From Lactiplantibacillus herbarum (lineage in GTDB: Bacteria > Bacillota > Bacilli > Lactobacillales > Lactobacillaceae), in contig NZ_LFEE01000038.1 of the NCBI RefSeq assembly GCF_001039045.1, positions 20,668-84,667 of the forward strand: DNA of 64,000 bases, in the 5' to 3' direction. Under the pieces are notes generated by a model, which saw only the letters and a list, made by a program, of their open reading frames with translations, had not been told where the DNA came from and did not search any database. Shown in pieces: positions 44,925-53,463 of the stretch (positions are counted from its first letter, which is position 1; every line of letters starts with the position of its first letter). Made by a program: the position numbers and the translations under genes.

Positions 44925-46313
44925 ATGACTAAAAAAGTTGATACCAAATTAATTTTAGCCGTGATTGCGACCGGCCTGCTCTCGTTTTGTGGTGTGATTG
45001 TCGAAACGGCTATGAATATCACGTTCCCCGCATTGATGAAGGAGTTTTCTATTAATACGGCGACTGTTCAGTGGATGACAACGGCCTACTTATTAGTCGT
45101 GTCGATTATTGTCCCCATCTCATCCTTCTTGAAACGCCGCTTTAAGACTAAGACACTGTTCATTACCGCCAACTTACTATTTATTGCCGGTTTGATCATC
45201 GATGCCCTAGCCGGTAATTTCCAAATGCTAGTGCTCGGACGAATCGTTCAAGGATTCGGTACTGGGATTGCCTTGCCACTGATGTTCAATATCATTCTGG
45301 ACTGGGTTCCTGATAATCAGCGTGGGACATTGATGGGTATTGGCACTCTGATTACCGCTATTGCCCCCGCCTTGGGACCAACTTTTGGCGGTATCGTCGT
45401 CAGCAGTCTTGGCTGGCATTGGATTTTCATTCTCCTATTACCATTACTAATTATTTCGTTGGTCTTAGGATTGATTTCGATTCGCCAAGCCCAACCAACC
45501 GTCCGAACTGGCTTCGACGTTGCGGGCTGGTTAAGTATTATCTTGATCTTCGTTGGCTTCACCCTAGCGTTCAGCAATCTGAATCAAATCGCCACCAAAC
45601 CACTGATGGTCGCTGGTTTAGCTATCGTCGGTATCATTGGAATTATCTTATTCATCGCACGGACGCGGCGAGCAAAACAACCGCTGATCAACTTAGATAT
45701 CTTCAAAGCAGCCTCGTTTAACTGGCACTTAGTGGGCTTCTTCTTAGTCCAAATCAACGCACTAGGCTTAGCGTTTATCTTGCCAAATTACTTACAGTTG
45801 GTCGATGGTCGCAGCGCAATGTTGGCCGGCCTATTCGTTTTACCGGGAGCCGCAATTGGAGCCGTCTTCGCACCTTTAGGCGGTCGTATTTTGGATCAAT
45901 TCGGTGCCGCTAAGCCCTTATTGACCGGTGCTAGCATCTTAGTCGTTGCGATGGCATTGTTCGCTGGCCTCGCAATGGCCTTAAACGGCTGGTTAATTCT
46001 CGGCATCTACATTATCTTCATGGTCGGGATCGGCCTTATTATGGGGAACACGATGACCAGTGGTTTAGGACAATTGGACGTCACTTATCAGGCTGATGGC
46101 AACGCGGTCTTCAATACGCTGCAGCAATTTGCCGGCGCAACTGGAACCTCACTAGTGTCAGCCGTCATTACCCTAGTTCAGACGCAAAGTCACGGCAGTA
46201 GCGCACATGCCACGGCATTAGGATCAGCAATGGCCCTCTTATTATTACTAGTCCTAGTTGTTTTAAACTTAGGTGCATTGATGATGGCAATGCGGACGCG
46301 CAAATGCGCCTAA
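44925..46313 (+). CDS. MFS drug exporter, DHA2 (EmrB/QacA) family
   Basis: 462 residues with about fourteen helices. Landmarks are FPALMKEFSINTATVQWMTT near helix 1, LGRIVQGFGTGIALPL (motif with Arg in helix 4), and GPTFGGIVVSSLGWHWIF (motif C/D region). Proton-driven export of lipophilic drugs or dyes is the family role; the substrate is unknown. GGAG lies about 10 bp before the ATG. It is controlled by the divergent MarR through the operator at 44884-44910. Confidence 0.92.
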   Translation: MTKKVDTKLILAVIATGLLSFCGVIVETAMNITFPALMKEFSINTATVQWMTTAYLLVVSIIVPISSFLKRRFKTKTLFITANLLFIAGLIIDALAGNFQMLVLGRIVQGFGTGIALPLMFNIILDWVPDNQRGTLMGIGTLITAIAPALGPTFGGIVVSSLGWHWIFILLLPLLIISLVLGLISIRQAQPTVRTGFDVAGWLSIILIFVGFTLAFSNLNQIATKPLMVAGLAIVGIIGIILFIARTRRAKQPLINLDIFKAASFNWHLVGFFLVQINALGLAFILPNYLQLVDGRSAMLAGLFVLPGAAIGAVFAPLGGRILDQFGAAKPLLTGASILVVAMALFAGLAMALNGWLILGIYIIFMVGIGLIMGNTMTSGLGQLDVTYQADGNAVFNTLQQFAGATGTSLVSAVITLVQTQSHGSSAHATALGSAMALLLLLVLVVLNLGALMMAMRTRKCA

Positions 46314-46347
46314 TACACAAATCAAAAAGACCTTAACTTTATAAATT

Positions 46348-46397
46348 AAATGAGGTAGGAAATTCTCAACATTCGAGAATTTCCTACCTCATTTTTA
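46348..46397. terminator. Terminator of the MFS gene
   Basis: Arms aaatgaggtaggaaattctc and gagaatttcctacctcattt pair over 20 bp without mismatch, followed by TT. It lies between convergent genes. Confidence 0.9.
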
Positions 46398-46432
46398 TAC
46401 TTTTCAAACTCAATACCAAATTATAATTATAT

Positions 46433-47071
46433 CTAAATCGTTAATAAATCTTTAGGCTTACTCAATAGATACGTTGGCTTTTCAGCCTTCACTGAAGCAG
46501 GATCAGCAGCACCCCACATGGCCGCCGCTGTTGCGATACCCGCATTATGTCCCATTTGCATGTCATACTTGGCATCACCAATCATGACACTTTTGGATGC
46601 GTCCAATGAGAATCGATCTAGTAAACTCAAAATGCCATCTGGAGCTGGTTTATAATGCGCAACCGAATCAGACCCACTAATGGCTTCGAACGTACTTCCC
46701 AGACCAATTTGGTCAAGATTACGTTGCAAAGGAACCGAGTGCTTGCTGGATACGACAAAGATATGTGAACCACGCTGTTTCAGCTCATTCAGAGTCGTCG
46801 CCATGCCTTCAAATAACTTGATTCCTTGTGCTTCAGCCAGTTGATATTGCTGCCGAAATACTGTGTAGAGCGTTTCTAATTCAGCATCCGTCAGAGTCTG
46901 ATCAGCCATCTTGGCAAAGGAAACCTCGATAGGTACACCCATGTAGCTAACAACGGCATCCTGGGACGGCATTGTAAGTCCCTGCTTCACAAAAGCCTGC
47001 TGCGTTGCAGTTACCGCTACATTTTTCGTGTCAGCCACCGTGCTATCGAAATCAAACAAAAAATTCTGCAT
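46433..47071 (-). CDS. HAD-superfamily hydrolase (subfamily IA phosphatase-like)
   Basis: 212 residues. Motif I is FDFDSTVAD (residues 6-14) with the nucleophile Asp7 and acid Asp9. Motif II is VVSSKHS, and motif III/IV is KPAPDG then MIGDAKYDMQMGHNAG. The helical cap lies between motifs I and II. It is a phosphatase of small phosphorylated metabolites (phosphoglycolate-phosphatase-like); the substrate is undetermined. It is a single gene. Confidence 0.88.
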   Translation of the reverse strand: MQNFLFDFDSTVADTKNVAVTATQQAFVKQGLTMPSQDAVVSYMGVPIEVSFAKMADQTLTDAELETLYTVFRQQYQLAEAQGIKLFEGMATTLNELKQRGSHIFVVSSKHSVPLQRNLDQIGLGSTFEAISGSDSVAHYKPAPDGILSLLDRFSLDASKSVMIGDAKYDMQMGHNAGIATAAAMWGAADPASVKAEKPTYLLSKPKDLLTI

Positions 47072-47161
47072 TGGTTCACCTCATCTAGATTAGATTTCCA
47101 AATTAAATACACTTCTGTGCACTAATATTTTGATTGTGATCCATTTTTTTCAGTTCACTAA

Positions 47162-47419
47162 TTAAGCCATGACCGTATCAAAGTAACCTTTCAAATCACG
47201 CTTGGTTTCGGTCGACAACTCCGTGTATTTACATGACTCGATTGCGCCTTGTAATGAGTACAACATCTGAATGCAGGCCGTTTCATCGACTTCGCTGATC
47301 TGCTTAAAGACTTGTTTACTACCTGCCGACTGTAATTGCGCCGGCGTTGTCACACCAACTTGAATCAGCTTTTGTGCTAGGACTTTACCAATATTAGGTA
47401 AGGCGGTTAAATCTTTCAT
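47162..47419 (-). CDS. Stand-alone TfoX C-terminal-domain protein
   Basis: 85 residues: DLTALPNIGKVLAQKLIQVGVTTPAQLQSAG is a helix-hairpin-helix-like TfoX-C domain, and CIQMLYSLQGAIES completes it. The TfoX N-terminal domain is missing, as in other Gram-positive short homologues. Sxy/TfoX controls competence in gamma-proteobacteria; the function of this short form is unknown. ATG 47419 has GGAG 8 bp upstream. Confidence 0.85.
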   Translation of the reverse strand: MKDLTALPNIGKVLAQKLIQVGVTTPAQLQSAGSKQVFKQISEVDETACIQMLYSLQGAIESCKYTELSTETKRDLKGYFDTVMA

Positions 47420-47554
47420 CGTGTCATCTCCATCATTTATTGGACAACTTATTTTAACGCTAGAAACGGCCAATCATCCAGCACCAATTGACCATAAAGT
47501 ACCGATCATCATCTCATATGTTAAGGATGAAAGACGGCCAAACACTTGTCGTTA

Positions 47555-47866
47555 CTACTTCAGTTGCGATTCCTTTGCACTCAAAAATCCTTCGATGGCT
47601 TGATTCAAATCGATGCCACTTTCATCGGCTAAAATGCTCAGCCACCAGATCGATTCACCAATCTTATCCGCCAACAATTGCTCATCTTTACCATCCGGCC
47701 AACTGCCAGCATGGGCCATCACTTGGCGCCCAACTAACCCTGCATCCGTTAAAAAGGCCAACGCATCTTGTTCAGTCGTCCAAGCATGCCCGTCTTGCTG
47801 CATTTCAAGTTGGTGATACTGTGCTCGAATAGCATTTGAGCGCTGTGATACTTCTTTAATTTCCAA
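47555..47866 (-). CDS. MazG-like nucleotide pyrophosphohydrolase-related protein
   Basis: 103 residues, all-helical: IRAQYHQLEMQQDGHAWTTEQDALAFLTDAG, then DKIGESIWWLSILADESGIDL. The E/D-containing KIGESxWWLS...LADExGID pattern recalls the MazG-like family (EExxE/D metal sites). The first EExxE is only partly kept. Function is unknown beyond likely NTP pyrophosphatase kinship. Confidence 0.68.
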   Translation of the reverse strand: MEIKEVSQRSNAIRAQYHQLEMQQDGHAWTTEQDALAFLTDAGLVGRQVMAHAGSWPDGKDEQLLADKIGESIWWLSILADESGIDLNQAIEGFLSAKESQLK

Positions 47867-48047
47867 AATATGCTTCCTCCATTTATTCTAATTAGTTAAG
47901 CCTATCATAAAGTTCATATGCGGTGATAGTGACTTGTTCAGAGTAAAGCCGCACGTGTCCACTATTTGTAAACCAGAATGTTAAATTCAAATTAGTTTAC
48001 CAAACCTAATTTGTCTCACTTCACCTTGGCGTCATTTGGTACTAGTA

Positions 48048-48057
48048 TTGATATCAA
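48048..48057. promoter_or_regulatory. Candidate DinJ operator
   Basis: The palindrome TTGATATCAA, flanked by TA/AT, lies 24 bp before the antitoxin ATG, where RelB/DinJ antitoxins usually autorepress. It is short, so weak evidence. Confidence 0.35.
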
Positions 48058-48081
48058 ATAACACTAAACGGAGGAAATCCT

Positions 48082-48357
48082 ATGCAAGATTCTGAAAAAA
48101 CACGTTTAACAATTCACATGGATTTAGACCGCAAACAAAAAGCGGAACAAGTTGCTAACAATTTAGGTATCGACTTAACTGCTGCTGTAAACCTATTTAT
48201 TTCTCAAATGATTAAAGAAAACGGCATCCCTTTCAAGCCATCTAATAATTCACTGGCAATTGATTTGGATCAGGCCCTAGCAGACGTTAAGAATGGCGAT
48301 GTTACTCACTATTCTGTAAATGAATTTATGGCTCATCTAGACGAGGTTAAGGATTAG
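48082..48357 (+). CDS. RelB/DinJ-family antitoxin, apparently orphan
   Basis: 91 residues: TRLTIHMDLDRKQKAEQVANNLGIDLTAAVNLFISQMIKENGIPF is the ribbon-helix-helix DinJ core, followed by the toxin-binding tail LDQALADVKNGDVTHYSVNEFMAHLDEV. GGAGG lies 7 bp before the ATG. A toxin normally follows; here only a nine-codon frame (ATG GTG GCT ... TAA) with AAGGAG is seen, overlapping a terminator. It is probably an orphan antitoxin or a toxin-loss relic. Confidence 0.88.
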   Translation: MQDSEKTRLTIHMDLDRKQKAEQVANNLGIDLTAAVNLFISQMIKENGIPFKPSNNSLAIDLDQALADVKNGDVTHYSVNEFMAHLDEVKD

Positions 48358-48389
48358 AAGGAGTGGCTTATCATGGTGGCTCCTTTTTT
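48358..48389 (+). terminator. Terminator after the DinJ gene
   Basis: AAGGAG (48358-48363) pairs with CTCCTT (48380-48385), followed by a run of T. The left arm doubles as a ribosome site for a nine-codon frame beginning at 48374. Confidence 0.6.
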
Positions 48390-48449
48390 GTTTCAGTAAC
48401 TATTCAGGTATCCATTAAAACTAGTCATTATTAAATTACTTACAGTCAA

Positions 48450-48497
48450 TAAAACAGCTACCCGTAATCAAGCCAACGTTCAATTATGGGTAGCTGT
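48450..48497 (-). terminator. Terminator of the aspartase-like gene
   Basis: Arms acagctacccgtaat (48454-48468) and attatgggtagctgt (48483-48497) pair over 15 bp with one wobble, with TTTT on the minus strand. Confidence 0.85.
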
Positions 48498-48512
48498 AAG
48501 TTTAAATTTCAT

Positions 48513-49895
48513 TTAGTGATTTGCAACCGTCACTGGTTCATGTAACAGGCTTGCTGGACTGAACAAGGTGTCAATCTGCTGATCAGACAACAGATGTTTC
48601 TCTCGTAACAAGTCCTTAACGGAGCGGTGGTCAGCTAACGCTTCTTTAACTAGCGCTGTCGTCTGCATATAACCTAAGTATGGTGCCAGAATCGTAGCGG
48701 TAATTGCGGACTGCTCAACTGCTTTAGCAGCACCTTGATCATTGACTTCAATTCCCTTGAGACACTTTTCAATCAAAGTCCCAATCGCATTCGTCAAGTG
48801 CGTTTCATTAGCTAAAATATCGCGGAACATAATTGGTTCAAACGCATTTAATTCCAATTGACCGGCTTCAGCGGCCATCGTCACCGTCACGTCGTTACCG
48901 ATTACTTCAAACGCAACCTGGTTGACAACCTCTGGAATAACGGGGTTTACTTTACCCGGCATAATTGAAGATCCTGCCTGTTCACGAGGTAATTTCAATT
49001 CATTAAAGCCAGCTTGGGGGCCACTGCTGAGCAACCGCAAGTCATGGCACATTTTCGACAAATCAACTGCTAGCCCTTTTAGCGCTCCCGAAAAGGCCAC
49101 GTAGCCATCACAGTTTTGAGTCGCGTCAATTAAGTCTGGTGCCAACGTTAAATGTAAATTAGTCAGTTCATTGAGTTCGGGCACAATCTGACGCTGGTAA
49201 GTACTAGTCGTATTGACGCCAGTACCGATTGCGGTTCCGCCCATGTTGACGCTGTGCAATTCTTCACTGGCAAATCGGAGCCGTTCCAAATCACGTTTGA
49301 ATAGTGAATAATAAGCGTGGAAAGAGTGGCCAAAGGTTGTTGGCACTGCGTCCTGTAACTGAGTCCGCCCAACTTTAATCAAGTCTTCAAAATCATTAGC
49401 TTTGACGAGCAAAGTCTGAACTAATTGTCCTATGGCTTCCAATAGATCAGGTAATAGCTTCAGCATCGCCATCTTACCAGAAGTTGGGAACGTATCATTG
49501 GTAGACTGCGATTCATTCACGTCATCATTAGGATGAATAGAAACTGCGGGTGTCAGTTTTTCGGCTAAATGAGCAATCACTTCATTCACGTTCATGTTAG
49601 CCGAAGTCCCGGCACTACCTTGAATCGCTGGCACGATAAAGGCATCCCGGTATTGACCATCCAAGACAGCGTCACAAGCTTTGATAATCGCATCGCGTTT
49701 CTCAACAGTCAGTGTGCCTGCTTGTTGATTCGCAACCGCGGCGGCCCGCTTAATTTCTACTAAGCTTTCAACTAATAGTGGGTGAATCCGTTCACTACTA
49801 ATTGGAAAATTCTCCACAGCTCGTTGACTATGGATACCATACAACGCTTCATCAGGAAGTTCTCGTTCGCCAATACAATCAGTTTCTAGTCTCAT
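48513..49895 (-). CDS. aspA: Aspartate ammonia-lyase (fumarase/aspartase superfamily)
   Basis: 460 residues. It would deaminate L-aspartate to fumarate and ammonia. The N-terminus MRLETDCIGERELPDEALYG and GIHSQRAVENFPIS is typical of aspartases. Substrate-binding blocks are GTSANMNVNEVIA, NESQSTNDTFPT, and the catalytic serine loop GSSIMPGKVNPVIPEVVNQ near residue 305. The NPVIPE continuation favours aspartase over fumarase (NPTQCE), while PGK instead of PAK is fumarase-like, so a fumarase call is the alternative. It is monocistronic with its own terminator. Confidence 0.82.
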   Translation of the reverse strand: MRLETDCIGERELPDEALYGIHSQRAVENFPISSERIHPLLVESLVEIKRAAAVANQQAGTLTVEKRDAIIKACDAVLDGQYRDAFIVPAIQGSAGTSANMNVNEVIAHLAEKLTPAVSIHPNDDVNESQSTNDTFPTSGKMAMLKLLPDLLEAIGQLVQTLLVKANDFEDLIKVGRTQLQDAVPTTFGHSFHAYYSLFKRDLERLRFASEELHSVNMGGTAIGTGVNTTSTYQRQIVPELNELTNLHLTLAPDLIDATQNCDGYVAFSGALKGLAVDLSKMCHDLRLLSSGPQAGFNELKLPREQAGSSIMPGKVNPVIPEVVNQVAFEVIGNDVTVTMAAEAGQLELNAFEPIMFRDILANETHLTNAIGTLIEKCLKGIEVNDQGAAKAVEQSAITATILAPYLGYMQTTALVKEALADHRSVKDLLREKHLLSDQQIDTLFSPASLLHEPVTVANH

Positions 49896-50232
49896 AATAC
49901 ATGTCGCCCTCTCAACGCTATAGTTTGTGATTAATTTATTAATCTTTCATTTGCAGTAGCATTGTAACGCTATCCTGATGCCCATCAAATAGCTGTGAAC
50001 AGTTCCGAATTAAATAAGATTACAGCGCTTGAAACTTAACTTTTTTAAGTTAAAGCTGTTTAAACTTAATTATATTAATCATATTCAGGAAAAATGATTA
50101 ACAATACATCGGTACCCTTTACCATATGGTTCATCTTTAATCGCTAGTACATGCCTAATTTATGTAGCCAGTTAAAACTCACAAGTAGAACTAACTACCA
50201 GCTCAAGTTACCGATCACAATCCCTCTCAAAG
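49896..50232. other. Gene-free stretch between aspA and the ABC exporter
   Basis: About 340 bp with no open frame. It contains A/T-rich partial inverted repeats such as aacttaac..tttttaagtt near 50035-50056. The minus-strand aspA promoter must lie at the left end. Nothing more can be supported. Confidence 0.45.
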
Positions 50233-50293
50233 TTGACAATCACTCCAAAAAAGATTATGGTACCACAGTACCCAATAGGTACCGCGGTACCAT
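50233..50293 (+). promoter_or_regulatory. Promoter and GGTACC-rich operator of the ABC exporter operon
   Basis: TTGACA (50233-50238), a 17-bp spacer and TATGGT (50256-50261). From 50257 to 50293 four GTACC blocks form nested inverted repeats: ATGGTACC at the left end and GGTACCAT at the right end, with AGTACC and GGTACC between. The operator covers the -10 box and start, suiting repression by the TetR encoded at the end of the operon. Confidence 0.78.
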
Positions 50294-50317
50294 TACATTT
50301 TAAAGGACTGATTAATT

Positions 50318-51250
50318 ATGGAAGCAATCAAAACAGAACAATTAACCAAACGCTATCGATCATTTCAAGCTGTCAATCAAGTCAACCTCAGTGTTCAAAC
50401 TGGTGAAATCTATGGTTTTATTGGTCTAAATGGCGCCGGTAAAACAACCACAATGCGCTTATTATTGAATATGCTAAAACCAACGAGCGGACACACCAAA
50501 TTACTCGGTCAAAACATTCAACAGGTCCCGTCTGAGTTCTGGAATAATGTTGGCTATCTAATTGAAACGCCTCACGCCTATCCACATCTGACCGTAGCAG
50601 AAAATCTCGACCTGTATGGCCAATTACGCTTAATACCTAAATCCTTACGAAAACAACGCATCACAATTCTCATGGACCAACTTGAACTAACCCCGTACCG
50701 CAACGTTCCCGTTCAAAATTTATCATTAGGTAACAACCAAAAAATCGGCCTCATCAAAGCCCTGATACACCAACCTAAAATTTTATTGTTAGATGAGCCG
50801 ACTAATGGACTTGATCCCCAAGGATTAGCAGTTGTTCGCCAACTGCTTACCCATTTAGCTCACGATGAAGGGGTGACGATCTTAATCTCTAGCCATATTC
50901 TCGGTGAGATGGAAAAAATGTTCACTACAATTGGCATTCTTGACCACGGCCAATTACTCAGACAACAAACGCGTGCTGACTATCTAAAAAGCGCCGACCA
51001 GCATTTAGCTTTAACTTTTGCTGATGCACAGACTACTACTCGCGCTCAGCAACTATTAACGGACCATCGAATCACTAACCGAGTAACTGCCCCGAACCAA
51101 TTACAGTTAGCTGAAACTCAAGATACAACTGCCAAATTACAGTTACTGCTCCAGCATCAACTGCTTCCTATCGATTGGCACCAAGAAGTTGAATCGATGG
51201 CCAACTATTTCTTAAGCGTCATTCATCAGGAGGTCCCCACATCATGTTAA
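50318..51250 (+). CDS. ABC-2-type exporter ATPase
   Basis: 310 residues. Walker A is GLNGAGKTTT (about 36-45), the Q-loop lies in VGYLIETPHAYPHLTV, the signature is NLSLGNNQKIGL (a degenerate LSGGQ) near 133-144, and Walker B is ILLLDEPTNGLDP near 155-167. The C-terminal 90 residues are of the DrrA/BcrA type. It pairs with the next gene, overlapping it by 7 bp. The family exports peptides, lipids or antibiotics; the substrate is unknown. Confidence 0.9.
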   Translation: MEAIKTEQLTKRYRSFQAVNQVNLSVQTGEIYGFIGLNGAGKTTTMRLLLNMLKPTSGHTKLLGQNIQQVPSEFWNNVGYLIETPHAYPHLTVAENLDLYGQLRLIPKSLRKQRITILMDQLELTPYRNVPVQNLSLGNNQKIGLIKALIHQPKILLLDEPTNGLDPQGLAVVRQLLTHLAHDEGVTILISSHILGEMEKMFTTIGILDHGQLLRQQTRADYLKSADQHLALTFADAQTTTRAQQLLTDHRITNRVTAPNQLQLAETQDTTAKLQLLLQHQLLPIDWHQEVESMANYFLSVIHQEVPTSC

Positions 51251-51951
51251 CTAGCAGACGCCAACAGTGGTTTATCATTACGAAGATTGAACTACAAAAG
51301 ATCTGGGCCAATCATCTCATTAGTCTGACCGTGGCCGCTTTTACCGCGCTGCTCTTGATTAAACGCGGCAATACTTGGGAAACATTCAGTAGTAACGCTT
51401 TGATTTTCTTAGTCTCAGTCGTCGGCTTAGTTGGTTTTGCCGTCATCAGTAGCTGGGTCTTCGCCCGCGAGTATACGGACGGGACTTTTAAAGATCTGTT
51501 GGCCTTACCCATTAGCCGTAGCAGGCTATTCTTTGGTAAACTCGTTGCCATTGAAATCGCAACATTTATCATTACCGCACTGGCTAGTCTGATTACACTG
51601 ACCTTAGGGGTGATCCTATTTAGAACTTCAGTCACCACCCTAAACGTGCTTGCTTGGCTCAGCAAGGTCTGGCACGCCTTTGGGCAGAATCTCATCCTAG
51701 CTTACTTGTGGCCATTAGTCGCTGTCAAAACGAAGAATACCATCTTGCCAGCAGCATTAGCTTTCATTACGCTGATCATTGGGATTATCTTTGCCAGCCA
51801 ACCACTCGGTCAATTCATTCCTTGGGCAATTCCAGGTTATACCATGGCAAATTCCGGCGTGCCACTTATCAGCCATTTCATCATCCTACTGATTGGTTAC
51901 ATCGGGATTTACGGCACCCTCTTCGTCTGGAAACATCAAGATCAAGCTTGA
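51244..51951 (+). CDS. ABC-2-type exporter permease
   Basis: 235 residues with about six helices. EYTDGTFKDLLALPISRSRLFFGK in the first cytoplasmic loop is typical of bacitracin/BcrB-type ABC-2 permeases. It overlaps the ATPase gene by 7 bp, so the two form one transporter. It lacks a C-terminal ATPase domain. Confidence 0.88.
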   Translation: MLTSRRQQWFIITKIELQKIWANHLISLTVAAFTALLLIKRGNTWETFSSNALIFLVSVVGLVGFAVISSWVFAREYTDGTFKDLLALPISRSRLFFGKLVAIEIATFIITALASLITLTLGVILFRTSVTTLNVLAWLSKVWHAFGQNLILAYLWPLVAVKTKNTILPAALAFITLIIGIIFASQPLGQFIPWAIPGYTMANSGVPLISHFIILLIGYIGIYGTLFVWKHQDQA

Positions 51952-52010
51952 ATCCCGGTAACGAAAACTGCATAATTAAGTCTAATAACAATAACGATGA
52001 GGTGACCTAA

Positions 52011-52598
52011 TTGGCTGAACACCGCTGGGGAAAAGAATTAGACCAAGTAATCTTAACGGTCACTTGGGACTTATTAGCTCAAGTTGGCTATGACAAATTA
52101 ACGATTAACGCCGTAGCACAGGCTTCTAAAACAAACAAAAATGCCATCTATCGACGGTGGCAGAATAAAGCGGAGCTAGTACTGGCAACAATTCAGTCAC
52201 AAGCGCCAGCCCTCGATTCAAGTGTCCCAGATACGGGTAACCTAGGCGGCGACTTAACCGCCTTATTTACTAAATTCACACCACTACTGGCAACGGTACC
52301 TGCCGAAACCTGGCAACGGTTAATACCAGATGCGCTGCTAACTGCGGCTGACAACCAGGCGGTCGGTTCACTGGTAGCGGCTATTAACGGTGACAATTTA
52401 ATTACCACGGCTACAGCCCAGATTATCGAGCAAGCAAAAAAGCGACGAGAACCGGTACGATCCGCTTTAAAATCAGAGCAACTAGCCTTACCTGCTCTAT
52501 TATTGATCAATCAACTTATGTTGGCTGGTGCACTATCATCAGAAAAGATTGCTACGCTAGTCAATGACATCTTATTGCCAATCTATCTCGTTTCATAA
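52011..52598 (+). CDS. TetR-family regulator of the ABC exporter operon
   Basis: 195 residues. The helix-turn-helix KLTINAVAQASKTNKNAIYRRWQNKAEL (about 27-54) is followed by a TetR_C_16-like effector domain. It opens with TTG after GAGGTGA and is 59 bp from the permease gene on the same strand. It probably binds the GGTACC operator in front of the operon. Confidence 0.87.
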   Translation: MAEHRWGKELDQVILTVTWDLLAQVGYDKLTINAVAQASKTNKNAIYRRWQNKAELVLATIQSQAPALDSSVPDTGNLGGDLTALFTKFTPLLATVPAETWQRLIPDALLTAADNQAVGSLVAAINGDNLITTATAQIIEQAKKRREPVRSALKSEQLALPALLLINQLMLAGALSSEKIATLVNDILLPIYLVS

Positions 52599-52633
52599 CG
52601 ACATACTAATTACGCTCAAATAATCAACATCCC

Positions 52634-52677
52634 AAATACAGCTAGACCCGTTGATGACGGACCTAGCTGTATTTTTT
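52634..52677 (+). terminator. Terminator of the ABC exporter operon (AAATACRG family copy 3)
   Basis: Arms aaatacagctag (52634-52645) and ctagctgtattt (52663-52674) are complementary over 12 bp and followed by a T-rich tail. It resembles the hairpins at 43275-43323 and 44000-44042. Confidence 0.87.
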
Positions 52678-52745
52678 ATTATGGCGTTACGGTTCGATCA
52701 ACATGGATTTTATTACGGTCAGAAAACCGAATCAGGTGTCTTTTG

Positions 52746-53306
52746 TTACAATCCCCGTCGAATCAGCGCCCACATCGCTTCAAATCGTGGCTGATAGTCC
52801 GACCAATTCCACGTGTCTTTGAAATTAGGCAGGGTAAAAATAGTGAACGCCGACAAGATGGTTTCAGAATGCTCGTGTTGCTCATCCTGATAACCCATGA
52901 TCCGGTCGATTGCACAATACGCACTCGTCAATACTTTACGTAACGCGAGCGGATTATTATCCACGTACTCAGTATTTAAAATAAACATCTGCTCATCCGC
53001 ACTGTAAGCCTCTTTTTTCGCATTCACAAAAGCCCACAGCCAATCGTGCAATTGGTCTTCACGACTAACAGAAGCAGCTTTGGGCGTACTCATCTCACTT
53101 TGAACCTGTTTGATAATGTGCTCCTCAAACCAGGCAAACGCCACCGCTTCCCAGATTGCTTGCTTACTATTAAAATGCTTATACAACGCAGCATGGGTGA
53201 TGCCCAAAGTTGTCGCGATCTTAGTTAATGAAATATCAATCGTGCCGGACTCCTCAATCAAACGAGCAGCCGTTTCAACGATTAATTGTTGCGAAATTTT
53301 TGCCAT
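52746..53306 (-). CDS. TetR/AcrR-family regulator with WHG-type C-terminal domain
   Basis: 186 residues. The helix-turn-helix ISLTKIATTLGITHAALYKHFNSKQAIW spans about 25-52. The C-terminal domain resembles WHG-domain regulators. It is divergent from the quinone-oxidoreductase-like gene 157 bp away, which it likely represses through the GTTAC-containing repeats. Confidence 0.87.
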   Translation of the reverse strand: MAKISQQLIVETAARLIEESGTIDISLTKIATTLGITHAALYKHFNSKQAIWEAVAFAWFEEHIIKQVQSEMSTPKAASVSREDQLHDWLWAFVNAKKEAYSADEQMFILNTEYVDNNPLALRKVLTSAYCAIDRIMGYQDEQHEHSETILSAFTIFTLPNFKDTWNWSDYQPRFEAMWALIRRGL

Positions 53307-53373
53307 ACCGCATTCCTCCTGATCCGCTTATCAATGTATTCAGCATAACACGTTACAGTTCAGGTAACAATTA

Positions 53374-53402
53374 TTGACTTTTGTAACTAAAACCATTATT
53401 CT
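53374..53402 (+). promoter_or_regulatory. Promoter of the oxidoreductase gene with GTTAC repeats
   Basis: TTGACT (53374-53379), 17-bp spacer, TATTCT (53397-53402). Around it lie GTTACA and GTAACA at 53352-53369, GTAACT inside the spacer, and GGTTACAAAA and TTGTAACTA at 53412-53438. These repeated half-sites are a plausible TetR operator region for the divergent regulator. Confidence 0.7.
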
Positions 53403-53463
53403 ATGTCAAAAGGTTACAAAATATAGTTTTTGTAACTATAACAGATTAATGGAGGCTACCATC

